64,000 nt of DNA from positions 4,171,001-4,235,000 of the forward strand of contig JAMJFZ010002307.1 of NCBI GenBank assembly GCA_026225945.1. Reading direction: 5' to 3'. How positions within the stretch are numbered: the first letter of the stretch is position 1; every line of letters begins with the position of its first letter. Positions 12,308 to 23,858 of the stretch are shown piece by piece. The notes beneath the pieces were generated by a model. The model worked only from the letters and a program-made list of their open reading frames with translations. It was not told where the DNA came from and did no database searches. Source of the stretch: Cricetomys ansorgei (Eukaryota > Chordata > Mammalia > Rodentia > Nesomyidae). The translations under genes and the position numbers were made by a program.

Positions 12308-12447
12308 GAGAGACAGTATTTGTCTCCTTGTGGCCCTTGTTGACCTAAACTCTTTTATAAAGACAGAGTTGACCTACAACTCACAGAAATCTAGCTGCCT
12401 TTGACCCCAAAATACAGAAATTAAAGCATGTACTACCATTGCCCAGT
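12308..12447 (-). mobile_element. B1 SINE
   Basis: GAGACAGTATTTGTCTCCTT, AGTTGACCTACAACTCACAG, AATCTAGCTGCCTTTGACCC and AAATTAAAGCATGTACTACC are the reverse of B1 segments, ending in GCCCAG. Its A-tail side abuts the GATA repeat. Confidence 0.75.
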
Positions 12448-12530
12448 CTATATATTATTATTTATATTTATTATTATATATTATACATATTTATTATTAC
12501 TATAGTTAAATTCATTATAACGTTTTATAA
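12448..12530. repeat. AT-rich low-complexity tract
   Basis: Nearly pure A/T made of ATTATT and TATATT words. Confidence 0.8.
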
Positions 12531-13204
12531 TAATTGATCGTTTAGCATCATCTTCTGTCTACATGATGAGCTTCCTGGGACAGTGCATTAAGTCAGAGCT
12601 TTCCACCCAGAAATCCATCATTAACAGGAGTTTGTGGGAGATTTCAGGAGTAGGTTCATACCTGCAATAATAACAGTGGGAAGCCACTCTCTAAGGTGGT
12701 GGTGAAATGGTTGTGTGATTCCAGGAGTATGCACATTGGGATCGTGTTCAGGGAAGCATTGTAGGGGTCTCTCAGGAGTCTGTAACCTAAGAGTAAGCAA
12801 GCATCTATATGTTCATGAAAAAGCATTTGGGAAAAATTAACCAAGAAAGTGCTATAAAGATTTGAACGCAGGTCTATGTGAAGGTCATTACTGCACCTGA
12901 CCCTGCTCAGTTTGACAAGGTAGGTGATAAGGGGTGACAAGACACTGCAAGCTAAGGAGGTATAATGCAAGTAATCTGGTCCTTTTAGACAGCATTTAAG
13001 GAATAAACACACGAAAGCAGCATTAAAATATCTTCCAAATTTTCCAGTTTTTTAATGTATTTGTTGGTAAGTTTTGTGGGACTGCTCATTGCTAACTTGA
13101 CCATGCCAGGCAGAGTTCCTCTTCTGCGCACCTCTCTGTCATCACTGGCTGCTGCTGCTGTGTAACCCCACAGTTAGTAGACTGGTTTTGATGAGACTCT
13201 AATC

Positions 13205-13426
13205 CAGTGGTTCTCAAGCTTCCTAATGCTGTGGCCCTTTGATACAGTTCCTCATGTTGTGGGGACCCCCAACCATAAAATTATTTTTGTTGCTACTTCA
13301 TAACTGTAATTTTGCTACTGTTATGAATCATAAGTAAATATCTGATATGCAGATAGTCTTCACTACCCCTGTAAAAGGGTCAGTCAACCCCCGAAGGAGT
13401 TGTGATCCATGGGTTGAGAACCACTG
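13205..13426 (+). mobile_element. URR1-type hAT-Charlie DNA transposon
   Basis: It runs from CAGTGGTTCTCAA to TTGAGAACCACTG with the canonical interior (TTCCTAATGCTGTGGCCCTT, GATACAGTTCCTCATGTTGT, AACCATAAAATTATTTTTGT, AAGGGTCAGTCAACCCCCGA). It is better preserved than the copy at 2995. It is nonautonomous. Confidence 0.92.
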
Positions 13427-13734
13427 AGTTAGAAAAAATATCTTGCTTAGTTCATATCATTATTAAATGTCAAAAGTCATTTTAACTTTATTGACTAGAA
13501 AGATGGACAGGGATTTACACGTTTGAATTGTTTTCACTAATTTGAAAGCATTTTTCTCCTACAGAAGGTGAATATATTTGCAGGAAATTTTCATTTTCAT
13601 AGTTATTAGAAAGAAGGGAGTCTATTGTGCTTACACACAAGAGATATATGTGATTATTTAATTTTTTAAAAATGTGCTATCACTAAGGTTAGGGGCGAGG
13701 ATATTGAGGCCCACTGGGGTTTCTCATCATCCTC

Positions 13735-13870
13735 TGTGCTGACAACCTCTGTCACGTCCTCTAGTCCGAATCCCTTAGTTTCTCTATTAACTGGAAATAA
13801 TTAGTCCTACCATAAGAATTAAACTTAGGCTTATATGACTCCTTAAAAATGCTCGACTTTAGCTATCCAA
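13735..13870 (+). mobile_element. MIR-like SINE fragment
   Basis: CCCTTAGTTTCTCTATTAAC, TGGAAATAATTAGTCCTACC and ATAAGAATTAAACTTAGG parallel the MIR 3' segment CCTCAGTTTCCTCATCTGTAAAATGGG..TACCTCATAGG. Confidence 0.5.
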
Positions 13871-14230
13871 TTATTATTATAGTCTAATACGTGAGATATA
13901 CATATAATGCTCTTACTACCATGTACGAATTTAATTATCATGTTTAGAACCAAAACTTAGGTAAGATCATGGATCCTTACGATCAAAGCCAAGGATGAAG
14001 TGCTGTCTGGATCAGGTGAGCTACATTGATTCAGTTATTTTTTCACATGAAGTAAGACTTCCTCATTATCCAAATTAACAATTAGATATTAAGATCTAAT
14101 ATTTTCCTCCAAGTATTTACAGGGAAATGCTGTCTTTAGAAAGTGAAATACAAGCTACTCTCACAAGGGTATTTCAATGAGGAGGGCTACTGCGAGACTG
14201 AGCACACTATCCCCCCGCCCCCTTTTCCCC

Positions 14231-14242
14231 TTTTTTTCTTTT

Positions 14243-14332
<90 letters not shown>

Positions 14333-14419
14333 TTCCTTCCTTCTTTCCTTCCTTCCTTCCTTCCTTCCTTCCTTCCTTCCTTCCTTCCTTCCTTTCTTTC
14401 TTTCTTTCTTTCTTTCTTT
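14231..14419. repeat. (CTTT)n-(CCTT)n-(CTTT)n microsatellite
   Basis: About 190 bp of uninterrupted tetranucleotide pyrimidine units: CTTT, then CCTT, then CTTT again. It sits at the poly(A)-tail side of a reverse-oriented B1 and inside that element's target-site duplication, so it arose from the tail. Confidence 0.97.
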
Positions 14420-14420
14420 A

Positions 14421-14584
14421 TGTTTGTTTTGGTGTTTGGTTGTTTTTTTTGTTTTTTGTTCTTTTGAAACAAGATTTCTCTGTTGTAATTTGGGCTGTTC
14501 TAGAACTCTCTGTAGACCAGGCTGGCCTTGAACCTGCCTCTGCCTTCCAAGTGCTGAGATTAAAGGCCTGCATTACCACCGCCA
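14421..14584 (-). mobile_element. B1 SINE
   Basis: TTGAAACAAGATTTCTCTGT, GTAGACCAGGCTGGCCTTGA, CTCTGCCTTCCAAGTGCTGA, GATTAAAGGCCTGCATTACC and ACCGCCAG give a near-complete reverse B1. The imperfect duplications GACTGAGCACACTA (14196-14209) and GACTAAGCATACCA (14585-14598), 11 of 14 identical, bracket the B1 plus its expanded tail. Confidence 0.93.
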
Positions 14585-15888
14585 GACTAAGCATACCATT
14601 TTTTATTTCCTTGCTTGCAAAGCTGACAGATGGCTGAAGTCCAGAGACTGTGCTGGAGGGTAGCAAAGGGAGAGACCTGCAAATGCGTACAGAGTCTGTC
14701 ACTCCAATGCTATTGGGCGTTATAGCACACCTCACAGTTTTGTGCATTTGAATGCAAAATCTTGAAGCTTGCCCTCAGATTTTAGGAGTGGATTAGATGC
14801 ACATAACTATGCGAGCCCGTCTGTGCTTCTGAAAGTTGAGTATCTTAGGTTTCATTTGCCATTGGAGTGAAGAGAAACACGTAGCCAGGTTTCACGTATG
14901 GCAAAAAACAATCTCAGAAAGAAACCGGGTACACCGAGACTCCCTTGACTGAAGGCTGAGCCATTTCTCACCAGCAAGATCATCACCGTGTCAATGAACA
15001 ATGGAGTCCCAGACTGAAACAGTTGTTAGCCACTCATGAAAGGGATCAGCAGAGCCAGCGGCTAAAATGCCATCTCACAGGTGAAGTAGTGATAGTCCTG
15101 AGTGAAGTAGCAATAATGTTTGATGAAGTTTCCTTAAGTTTGTCCAGCCGTGCAACTGAATTTAACATTCTTATAATATAGATTAATCCTTCTAAAAATA
15201 CCTTCTTCCTGTATGTAAGGTGTAGCAAAGTGAGGAACGGAAAATGGGATCCTTCATTTGGGAGTAATTTCTGATCTTTATACCCGATTGCATGCAAATG
15301 TGGGAGCCATCATCGTCTCTCGGGATGATCTGCCATAGGAAGGCGTGTGGTGGTCCTTCAACTGCCCTGTTCTTGCCCCTAGAGCTCTCTCTGCTTTCAT
15401 GTAAGAACTGGGCACAGACAGTTGCCCTCTGTGCGAAGCCTCAGTTGGGGTGTGTTTACTTTGGCCCTGGGAGGAAAATGAGATGGAAAAACTTTGGTGA
15501 ACAATGAGAAAGATGCTTTTGCTTCACTCTGTATTGTAGATGATGTGTACTGTGGGTCTGTGGGTCATTCACTAGAAACATTCCTATTAGTCTACTGAAT
15601 GAAGTATTCAGTGCTCTGACTCTGAGGAGCCTGCATGTGCTGTTTCTATGTGCTTGTGTTTATGTACAGTCTTAAGTAAATAACCCCAAAAGTGGGCACT
15701 CAACTTCCCTCCAAGGACTTATAATTACTGCATAATGTAGGTTGTATTCTAAGCCCAATAACATTAGAAATTAAACTGTATATATAGAATATTCACCCAA
15801 AGTATCAGAAGCATATTCTATGACATGCAGAGAGGGAAGTTACTTGTTTGGGATTTAGGATTGTAATTTAGAAGATTTCCTTAGCTCA

Positions 15889-16091
15889 GATTTCCTCCTC
15901 TTCCCCCCCTTTCTCATCCTCCTCCCCCTCCCCTTCCCTTCCTCCTCCTCCCCCACCTCTCCTCCTCCCCCTCCTCCTCCTCTACTCTTTTTTCTCTTCC
16001 CCCTCCTCCTCCTCCCCCTCCTCCTCTTGTCCTCCTCTCAGCTTCCCATACCCCTCTCCCTCTTCCTTTTCATCTCTTACTTTTTTCTCCA
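15889..16091. repeat. Polypyrimidine (TCC-rich) tract
   Basis: About 200 bp of almost pure C/T, mostly CTCCTC and CCCCTC words. The minus strand is a GGA-rich polypurine run with many G triplets. Confidence 0.95.
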
Positions 16092-17236
16092 CATATCTCT
16101 ACCCACTGATATTTCTCCTACAGTTAATATCCCTGTACCCACTAATATCTGTTAATGCAAAAATAATATTAACTTACAATGATTATGTTGATGACTATTT
16201 TCAAGGAATGGGACAGTAAGATTTTAGCCAAGTAATTTAGTATACTTTAAGCTAGCCAATATAAGCTCTAATTTTAAAAGTGTGAGATATCAATGTCATT
16301 TGTTGCATTTCTGGGGCCTGATATCATCTCTTACACAGATGAGGAAGATATCAACAGGCTTCGTGTGTTACCTTATACATTCCACTTGCTCACACTTAAT
16401 CATATTTTAAAATAGAACTTCCATGCCATACAAACGAGAAATACAATTAGAGTGAAACTCACAAATCTCTGATGACACAATTTTGCTCATAATGGCATGC
16501 TGCTTTGTGGGAACTTAAAAGACTGAACCTAAGTGATGACCCTGGGAAAACATTTAAGTAAAAAAATTATCATGCCAGATTCACGCTTTTTAAAAATGCC
16601 TGAAATATCTTTGACACAAACATGCCCTGCACCTTACAAACGTAACACATTTGTGGTTGAAATTTTGGAGAGGAAAGAGAAGAGAACACAAAGCTACTAA
16701 GTTGTAGAATGAAAAATAGAGCACCTCATGGGCAGATAATTACAAAGAAACAAACCTTCAGGGAACTGATTAATAGGGCAATTGATGCTGTGAATGAAGT
16801 TCAGGGAAAAGCTGGAACCCAGGCTTCAAGTAGTGAGTCAGGTCAGGAAAGTGTCCATGGAAGCAAAAGCGATCTTACAATGTTCCTGCCCAGTGTTGAA
16901 GTCTCCTGTGTGGTGGGACTTTTGTAAAACTTGAGAGGGAGAGGGTACCAAGAGAGACCCCATTTCAAATAGGGGAATAATGAAGAAGCGACAGCTACTG
17001 AAGATGAGACAAGGTACATGTAGATACGATTTGTTTAACCCATCCAGTGTTATCTGGCAGTAGAATACAGTTAACAGCTCCAGCTAATACTCACAGAAAT
17101 ATTTGAAACCTTTAAATATCGCCAGGAATCCTGGAGGCCCACGCTGCCATTGAGTTTAGGAACTTACTGACTCACTTAATGGCAAGGGGACTCCTAATTG
17201 TTTTTGCCTGTAGAACAATCAATCACTCACTCTTGA

Positions 17237-17674
<438 letters not shown>

Positions 17675-17743
17675 TAGCTTCTAGTTCTGATGTGTGGTTT
17701 AGATTCTTATGTTGGGCAAAATAGAAACCTGTGGCTATGAAGA

Positions 17744-17889
17744 CTCCCTTCCTCCCTCCCTCCCTCCCTCCCTCCCTCCCTCCCTCCCTCCCTTCCTTCC
17801 TTCCTTCCTTCCTTCCTTCCTCCCTTCCTCCCTTCCTCCCTTCCTCCCTTCCTCCCTTCCTTCCTCTCTTCCCTGCTTCCTTTCTTTCT
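17744..17889. repeat. (CCCT)n/(CCTT)n array beside the exon
   Basis: CCCT units from 17748, then CCTT, then alternating CCCTTCCT units, about 145 bp in all. It starts only about 126 bp after the SOX5 splice donor. The minus strand is (GGGA)n. Confidence 0.97.
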
Positions 17890-18899
17890 AAGAGACACCA
17901 AGATATTTTTTAAATCATAAATTCATGTCGCAATATGAGCCTCATTTTTATACATGAGTAAGTTATACTTGAGTGAAACTTAAAGATCCAAGAATAGAAC
18001 GTCGCGGCATTGCCCAGAGGACCCGCCTTCTTGTCACGTCTCTGCAGCCCGCACTGTACATCTCTAGTAAAATTTTCCCCCTCAGGGACCATTTTAGGAT
18101 TGCGTCACATTTTGTAACCTTTGTACATCAACATATCTTATCCCAGTTTGACGTCAGGTCCACTCCTTGTGTAGTTCATAAAAAATATGTGACTATAGTT
18201 ACTTAGAAGTAGACCCAGCTAGCCTCCCAGTTAGGGGCTTTTAGAATTCTTTCCTTTGGGGCTCCAGCTCTAAAACATAGTTATTGATAGAAGCCTGAAC
18301 TTGATATGCATCTGTGCAAGGGATTAATCCTGGAAATAAAGCAAACTAAGGAAAAAGAAAAAAACAGATCCAGATGTTAACGAGTTCCTACTTAACCCTG
18401 GCTGAATCCCGGGCTCAGAAGCCGCCCAACACACACGATCGTCCCTCCCTCTCTATCAGCTGCAAGTTCCAAGTGAGTAACCAAGGAGCACAGAGGCGAG
18501 AAGTTGTCTATTGATGACAGGTTAGGTTTGACACAAGATGTGTGATAGTCAATGCGTTTCAAATCCCCGGAACCATCATGGCTGAGTGTACGGGAAGATA
18601 GTCCTTACTTTATGAGGGACTTCAAAACCATTGGCGAAGTATCCGTAACCTCTCCCTTCCTGCCATCTACAGGGAGCTTTCTGTTGTCCCGCGTCCCTCT
18701 CAGCCCTTGGCGCTGTGTATGTAGGGGTTTTGTTCATTCACATAGCCATGCACTGCTACCTCATTGTTGTTTTCCTTTGCAGTTTCCTGATGACCATCAA
18801 CGTCCAGATCTCTCCATGCAGTCATTTTACATGTTCATGTCTTTGGGGGAAGCGTCTGTTTATTGCTTTTGCACATTGAGTCATTTTGATACAGGTGGA

Positions 18900-20170
18900 T
18901 TTTGAAGATCTTTATTTATTTTGGATACCGTTTTTGACTCAGAAATGTATTCGACAACTCTTTTCTCTGAGTGTGTGATTGGTATTTTCATTCTCCGTAT
19001 TTCATTTTGCAGGACAAATTTTAATTTTAAAGGCTTCCAAGTTGTCGTTTTGCTCATGGATTATACTTTTGATCTGTGTACGTAGTCATGGAAAGTCTCT
19101 TATTTTTACGTTAGCTCCCACACCTTTATAACTTTGCATTGTGTACTTTATATCTGGGAACCATTTTGAGTTATTCTTAGAGGTTAGGTTCTGTGTCTAG
19201 ATATTTTAGTTTTGATATAGTCACAGCATGTCTAGTTGTTCAGCACCATTTGCTGAAAGAGTATCCTTGTCTACTGAATGCCTCTGCTCCTTTGCAAAGG
19301 TGTTTGAATGCATGTGTGTTTATTTCTGCCCTCTGTGTGCTGATCCATCAGATCATTAAACTTTCCTTTCTCTGATCTCATGCCATCCTAACGGCCATGG
19401 TTTGCTTGACAAGAATCTTGCTTTAGGTAGTGTCATCGCTCTAGCTTTCTTCCTTTTCTTTAGGATTTTATGGCTTAGTCTGGTAACTTTATTCTTTTTC
19501 CACAAACTCTAAAATCAGTTTATATATATCCAAAGAATAATGTGGGTTTGACTGAGAATGCATTGTGCCTATAGATCACAGCATGAAGATGCCATACTAT
19601 AAAGATATTGACTCCTCTCGTCTATAAACACAAAATTTTCTCAGTTATTAAGATCATGATTCTTGCACTGTTACAATATACATGAATTAGATGTATTTTG
19701 CTACATTTATGCTTGTTTTTTTAATCTTTTTATACCAAATGAAAAGAAAAACAATAGTCATACTATTATTAATTTCAAATTTTACTGCTAACTGATAATA
19801 TGGAGAAACTCCATGCACTGTCGTTGGAACCCATGGCTTCAGAATTAGTCCTAGCAGTGTTTTTGTTAACTCTGTGAAATTGTCTACATGGACAAGCCCT
19901 TTATTTACAAACTGACAGTTTCATTTATTTCATCTCCCATAACACATCTTATTATTTGTCTTTCTTCTTACACGTTAGGGCTTCTAGGAGGATATTAAGC
20001 GTGGGAAGAGAGAACACCATTGCTGTATTCTTGATTCTAAGAGCCAGGTTCCTTGACCCATTGTGAAGTAGGATGTTTGCTGTAGGATTTCGTGGATAAT
20101 GTTATCAAGATCTACTTTCCTCTCTTCCCTGATTTTCTAGGAATTTTATATTTCATGGTTAATATAGCAC
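18900..20170 (-). mobile_element. LINE-1 fragment (3' part of ORF2), antisense
   Basis: Reverse-complement L1 ORF2 landmarks appear in order: AACCATTTTGAGTTATTC, CAGCACCATTTGCTGAAAGA, GTGTTTATTTCTGCCCTCTG, GGTAGTGTCATCGCTCTAGC, CATTGTGCCTATAGATCACA, ATATTGACTCCTCTCGTC, then CCATTGCTGTATTCTTGATT. Many stops and indels show it is dead and old. The right boundary is approximate. Confidence 0.75.
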
Positions 20171-21022
20171 ACATACAAAAGTTTGATCTTTAAATTCCCA
20201 AGGAGATCTTCAAACATTGAACCACTTAGCAAACTCACAACAAATTCTACTGGGCCACACTTTATAGTCTTTTGATCTATTTTGGGATTTGAATTACTCA
20301 GAGTTTGCTGAGGATGTTTAAATCCAGGACTCTGATGTCCATTGGTCCATAATTTTTTTTTGAATAATGTACATCTCTGATTTCAATAAATTAGGCAAAC
20401 TGAATTCATAGAAGGAGTTAGGAAATGTTTCCCTCATGTGTTAATTTTAAATCACAGTGTTTCATATATTCTGAATGCAAGCATAAGAACCAAGGAATCT
20501 GGAGTTTGTTCTGAATATTCTTTTGAAAAGAGATTTGGGAGGGAGTTATCTTTAGAAGATATTACTAAAGGAAATTTTGTGTGTGACATTGTCACTCCTC
20601 CACTGCATTTGGGTTGGCTAATAGTAGATGCATAAACTCTTAACTTGGATGTAGATGGCAGGTCTAAACCCAGTGTATAGATCTCAGTGGGAAGGACAGC
20701 AGCAGGTAGTACCTACAAGTACTTTACAAAAGATACAGAGGAGCACTGGGAATTCTAGGCAAAACTCAATTCCCTGTAACAGCTACTTGGGCAGAAGAGC
20801 AGGTATGGATTGTCATAGCAAGAAGGATTGACACAACGAAGCACCATTATTGCATATGGAGTTTAGAGGGCTATCCTTACTGTTTCTCCTTCAGCAATGT
20901 CCTTTAATGTGCTTCATTTTCTTAAAATGATAAATGCTCAGGTAAGAAGGAACATGTTATTAAATAGAATAAGATGGTAGAGAATGGAAATTGAACAAGG
21001 CAAGAATAGAAAAGACTGAGAT

Positions 21023-21297
21023 TGGGCTAAAGGTGGCTCACTCGGTAAACGTACTTGAGTGCAGATGTGAGAACCTACTGTCAGGAAGCGACTTCCCATA
21101 AGTCAAGTATGACCACATGTAACCCCAGTGTTGTAGAGGACAGGGATAAGAGGATGCCTGGGACTTTTTGGCCACCAGCCTAACTTTGGTCTCAAAGGAA
21201 TTAGGACAGAGAACAATAGTCTGAAAGTGTCCTCTTTTGGCCACTGTGTCTGCATAGGCAAGTAAACCTGTGTATATGCTATACTCACACATGTACT
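21023..21297 (+). mobile_element. B4/RSINE1-type composite SINE
   Basis: A tRNA-like left part (GGGCTAAAGGTGGCTCACTC, GTAAACGTACTTGAGTGC) is followed by B1-like words (AACCCCAGTGTTGTAGAGGA, AAGAGGATGCCTGGGACTT, TTGGCCACCAGCCTAACTTT) and a CA-rich tail. It is old. Confidence 0.6.
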
Positions 21298-21353
21298 ACA
21301 CTTACACACACACACATATGCATACAGGCACACACAGACATACACATACACAC
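21298..21353. repeat. CA-rich microsatellite
   Basis: Imperfect (CA)n with GCATACAG and GACATA interruptions, at the tail of the B4-type SINE. Confidence 0.85.
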
Positions 21354-21519
21354 AGACTCCCTCCTAGCAATCTCTGTATGACAGAGCATGAAGAAGCCTT
21401 CACACCCACACATGCAGGTTACCAGAGCCTGCTCTGAGTATCCACAACCATAAATACCTACTCTTACTGATAATTTGCCCTGCTAACACTGTACATGTAT
21501 TTTTAAATACTTTGTGTAT

Positions 21520-21650
21520 TGATTTGAAACATGTTCTCATACTGTAGAATAGGTTTGCCTAGGACTCACTATACAGTCCAGGCTGACCTTTCATTTATGA
21601 CGGTCCTCCTGTCTCAGACTCTTGAGTGCTAAGATTACAGGGCTCCATGT
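21520..21650 (-). mobile_element. B1-like SINE
   Basis: TTTGAAACATGTTCTCATAC, ACTCACTATACAGTCCAGGC, TGACCTTTCATTTATGACGG, CCTCCTGTCTCAGACTCTTG and AGTGCTAAGATTACAGGG are the reverse of B1/PB1 words. Confidence 0.75.
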
Positions 21651-22172
21651 CTCTTCCAAGAATGCACATCCAGTGACTGAAGCAATTGACAGACTCACCA
21701 AGAAGTCATTTATATCTGAGTAAAGCCATGTTCTTATTCAGGAAGAAATATAACATAAATTTCAAAGAGAAAAAATATGCAGAATTGTGTCTTAGGAGAT
21801 TGGAGGTCTCACAGCAATTCCAAGCTCTGTTGGCCTTCGAGACATCACTGATCAAAGGGTATTGGGCATGGCTGGGACTGGCCACTCAAACCTGCCTTTC
21901 CACCCACGCACAGGGACCGTGATGGCATGTAGAACACACACACACATGAGCTGAGGCTCTCTCATTACCTAGTATCAAGTGGATAAAATATTCAATAATC
22001 AGTCATAAGGGAAAAATGCAAAATATGTTTTTGGGAAAACTACAAGCCCTTGTTGCAGCTCCACGGAGAGAAGCCATGGAAAGGCTGGAGGAGCAGAGAG
22101 GGAGTGGAGTGAAGTGCTAAGTGACAGATAGGTGCCACAGAGCCAATCTTTCCACTCCTCCAGATATTTTGT

Positions 22173-22190
22173 CCATTGTTTTTCAAAGGC
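22173..22190. promoter_or_regulatory. SOX-like plus TCF/LEF-like motif pair
   Basis: CATTGTT (22174-22180, the reverse of AACAATG) is followed at once by TTTCAAAGG, which resembles a TCF/LEF site. It sits in repeat-free sequence. It is a motif observation only, and such short matches occur by chance. Confidence 0.25.
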
Positions 22191-22634
22191 TATTAAAATG
22201 AGCAGCAGGTTGTGATGAAAATTTCATTAAGCCCAGTGAAATCATTATGAGAGGCCATGTTCACTTCTTGGCTTCCTCTTGTGGAGTGGGGGTGGGGAGC
22301 AGATCTCATTAGACAGACCACGTTATCTCCAGTCTCACCCTGCCAACAACAGGCCAGCAGGGACCTGGAAGCTGGGACAGGAGGTGAGGCCATCGGAGGA
22401 GAGGCCAAGGAGGTGAGACTGTCAGGGATTAGAGGTGCGTACGGTGGAAAAAAACAATACCTCTTCTTTATTCTAGCTAGCCTGTGTCTCTCCCAAGTAA
22501 TGAATTAAAATATTTTAAAGCTCATTTTAGGAGGAAAACATAACATCATACCTTCTTGTGTTTTTACTCTTTCAGAATTTTGGGCTCTCATCGTGAAAAA
22601 GGATCTGGTCATGCAGATTCTTAATGTTCCTTCT

Positions 22635-22803
22635 TTTTAAATTTTATTTACTTATTTGTGTGTGTGTGTATGTGGTGTTTTGATATCAGAAGACAGTGTG
22701 CAGGAGTCGGTTCTCTTCTTCAACCAATCAGGTTCCAGGGACTGGACTCAGGTCATAAGGCTCGGAGGCAGGTGCCTCCACCCGCTGAGCCATCTTGCTG
22801 TCC
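22635..22803 (-). mobile_element. B3-type SINE
   Basis: AAATTTTATTTACTTATTTG tail with TG run, AGTCGGTTCTCTTCTTCAAC, GGGACTGGACTCAGGTCATA, GAGGCAGGTGCCTCCACCCG and CTGAGCCATCTTGCTG give a clear reverse B3. Confidence 0.92.
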
Positions 22804-22826
22804 ATTGCTGTCCATTGCTGTCCATT
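22794..22826. repeat. Threefold 10-bp tandem duplication at a B3 end
   Basis: TTGCTGTCCA occurs three times head to tail. The first copy is the 5' terminus of the reverse B3 and the others are amplified beyond it. Confidence 0.9.
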
Positions 22827-23046
22827 CTTACTCTAACTGAGATGTGCCAGTAAATTCATAGGAAACCCATGTATGACTTATCAGCCTTTCTGTTGCAGTT
22901 GTGTTATATTTGATAGTAAGTCTATAGTCCCAGTTGATCTTTCTTAGACATGGCAATTGAAGAGTGGCATGACATTTAATTCTGTGACTGGTAACATGTA
23001 ATTCCTCATTGAGACATTGGCTACAATGATATATTGGGGGAATCCA

Positions 23047-23053
23047 TTATATA

Positions 23054-23086
<33 letters not shown>

Positions 23087-23132
23087 GTGCACGCGCGCGC
23101 GTGCATATGTATACATGCACACACACACATAC
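23047..23132. repeat. (TG)n-(CG)n-(CA)n alternating tract
   Basis: A (TG)n run passes into GCACGCGCGCGCGTGC (about 23089-23104), then ATGTATAC and CACACACACAC. Purine and pyrimidine alternate throughout and the two arms are partly self-complementary. Confidence 0.95.
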
Positions 23133-23635
23133 AAAGTGTATAATCTAACTGATGGCAAGTGTTTATCACATGTGATTTAAAATGTTAAAGTTCATTTAAA
23201 ACATTTTTTCTAGTCTTCACGCCTGGCCTATATAGCCCTGCCAGAATCAGTGAGAAACACACGCATGACTTCAGTAACTAGATTCCTTCTCTCCCCATTT
23301 TCAGATGAAAAAGAAAAACAACTGATGACTAAAGATGTCCTAGGGTGGCCAAGGACCATTCTGAAAGCCAGGGTTGCCCTTGGTCTGGAGTTCGTGGCCT
23401 CGCGTACAGCATACCGCCCTTCCTCTTACTAAGTTCGCACGGTAGCTTATTTACTCCTCCACTTAGCACCCGTGTCTCCATATTCGTCTGCCTTAAATAC
23501 CACTCTCTGTCTTAATTGTCTACCTCGTGAATTTTCCTTCGTTTTTTAACAATTATTTTGGTTAGTTTACAAAGTAATGGGTCTCATTCTGACAGTTCTA
23601 CACATATACAGTGCCATTACTCTTTTTCTTTTAAA

Positions 23636-23659
23636 ATTTTTAATCACATATATTTATTT

Positions 23660-23703
<44 letters not shown>

Positions 23704-23858
23704 GTGTAGGTGCATACATGCCAGTGTAGGCCTATAGATATTAAGAGGACAACCCTAGGGAGTCAGTTCTATCCTTCTGTAGAGTAAGTACTCATCTGAA
23801 CTCGAGTTTTCATGCCTGACTGCAGGCTGTTTCTCTGCTGTGCCAGTTTGGCCCTATG
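23636..23858 (-). mobile_element. B3-type SINE with (TG)n tail
   Basis: A TATTTATTTG tail, (TG)n at 23658-23701, AAGAGGACAACCCTAGGGAG, TCAGTTCTATCCTTCTGTAG, ACTCGAGTTTTCATGCCTGA and CTGCTGTGCCAGTTTGGCCC follow reverse B3 order. The flanks (CAAAGTAATGGGTCTCATTC to the left, TCCCCATCTCCCCTCTGGCC to the right) look like one interrupted older repeat, possibly an L1 3' end. Confidence 0.75.

Noticed and set aside
14143..14637. Phe/Leu/Ser-rich frame and its Lys/Glu-rich antisense
   Set aside because: Translation of the CTTT/CCTT microsatellite and the adjoining B1.
23305..23345. DEKEKQLMTK after TTTTCAG, recalling the SOX5 EKERQLM segment
   Set aside because: Similarity stops after about seven residues, and the following TKDVLGWPRT does not match SOX5 or keep a donor. 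Coincidence.
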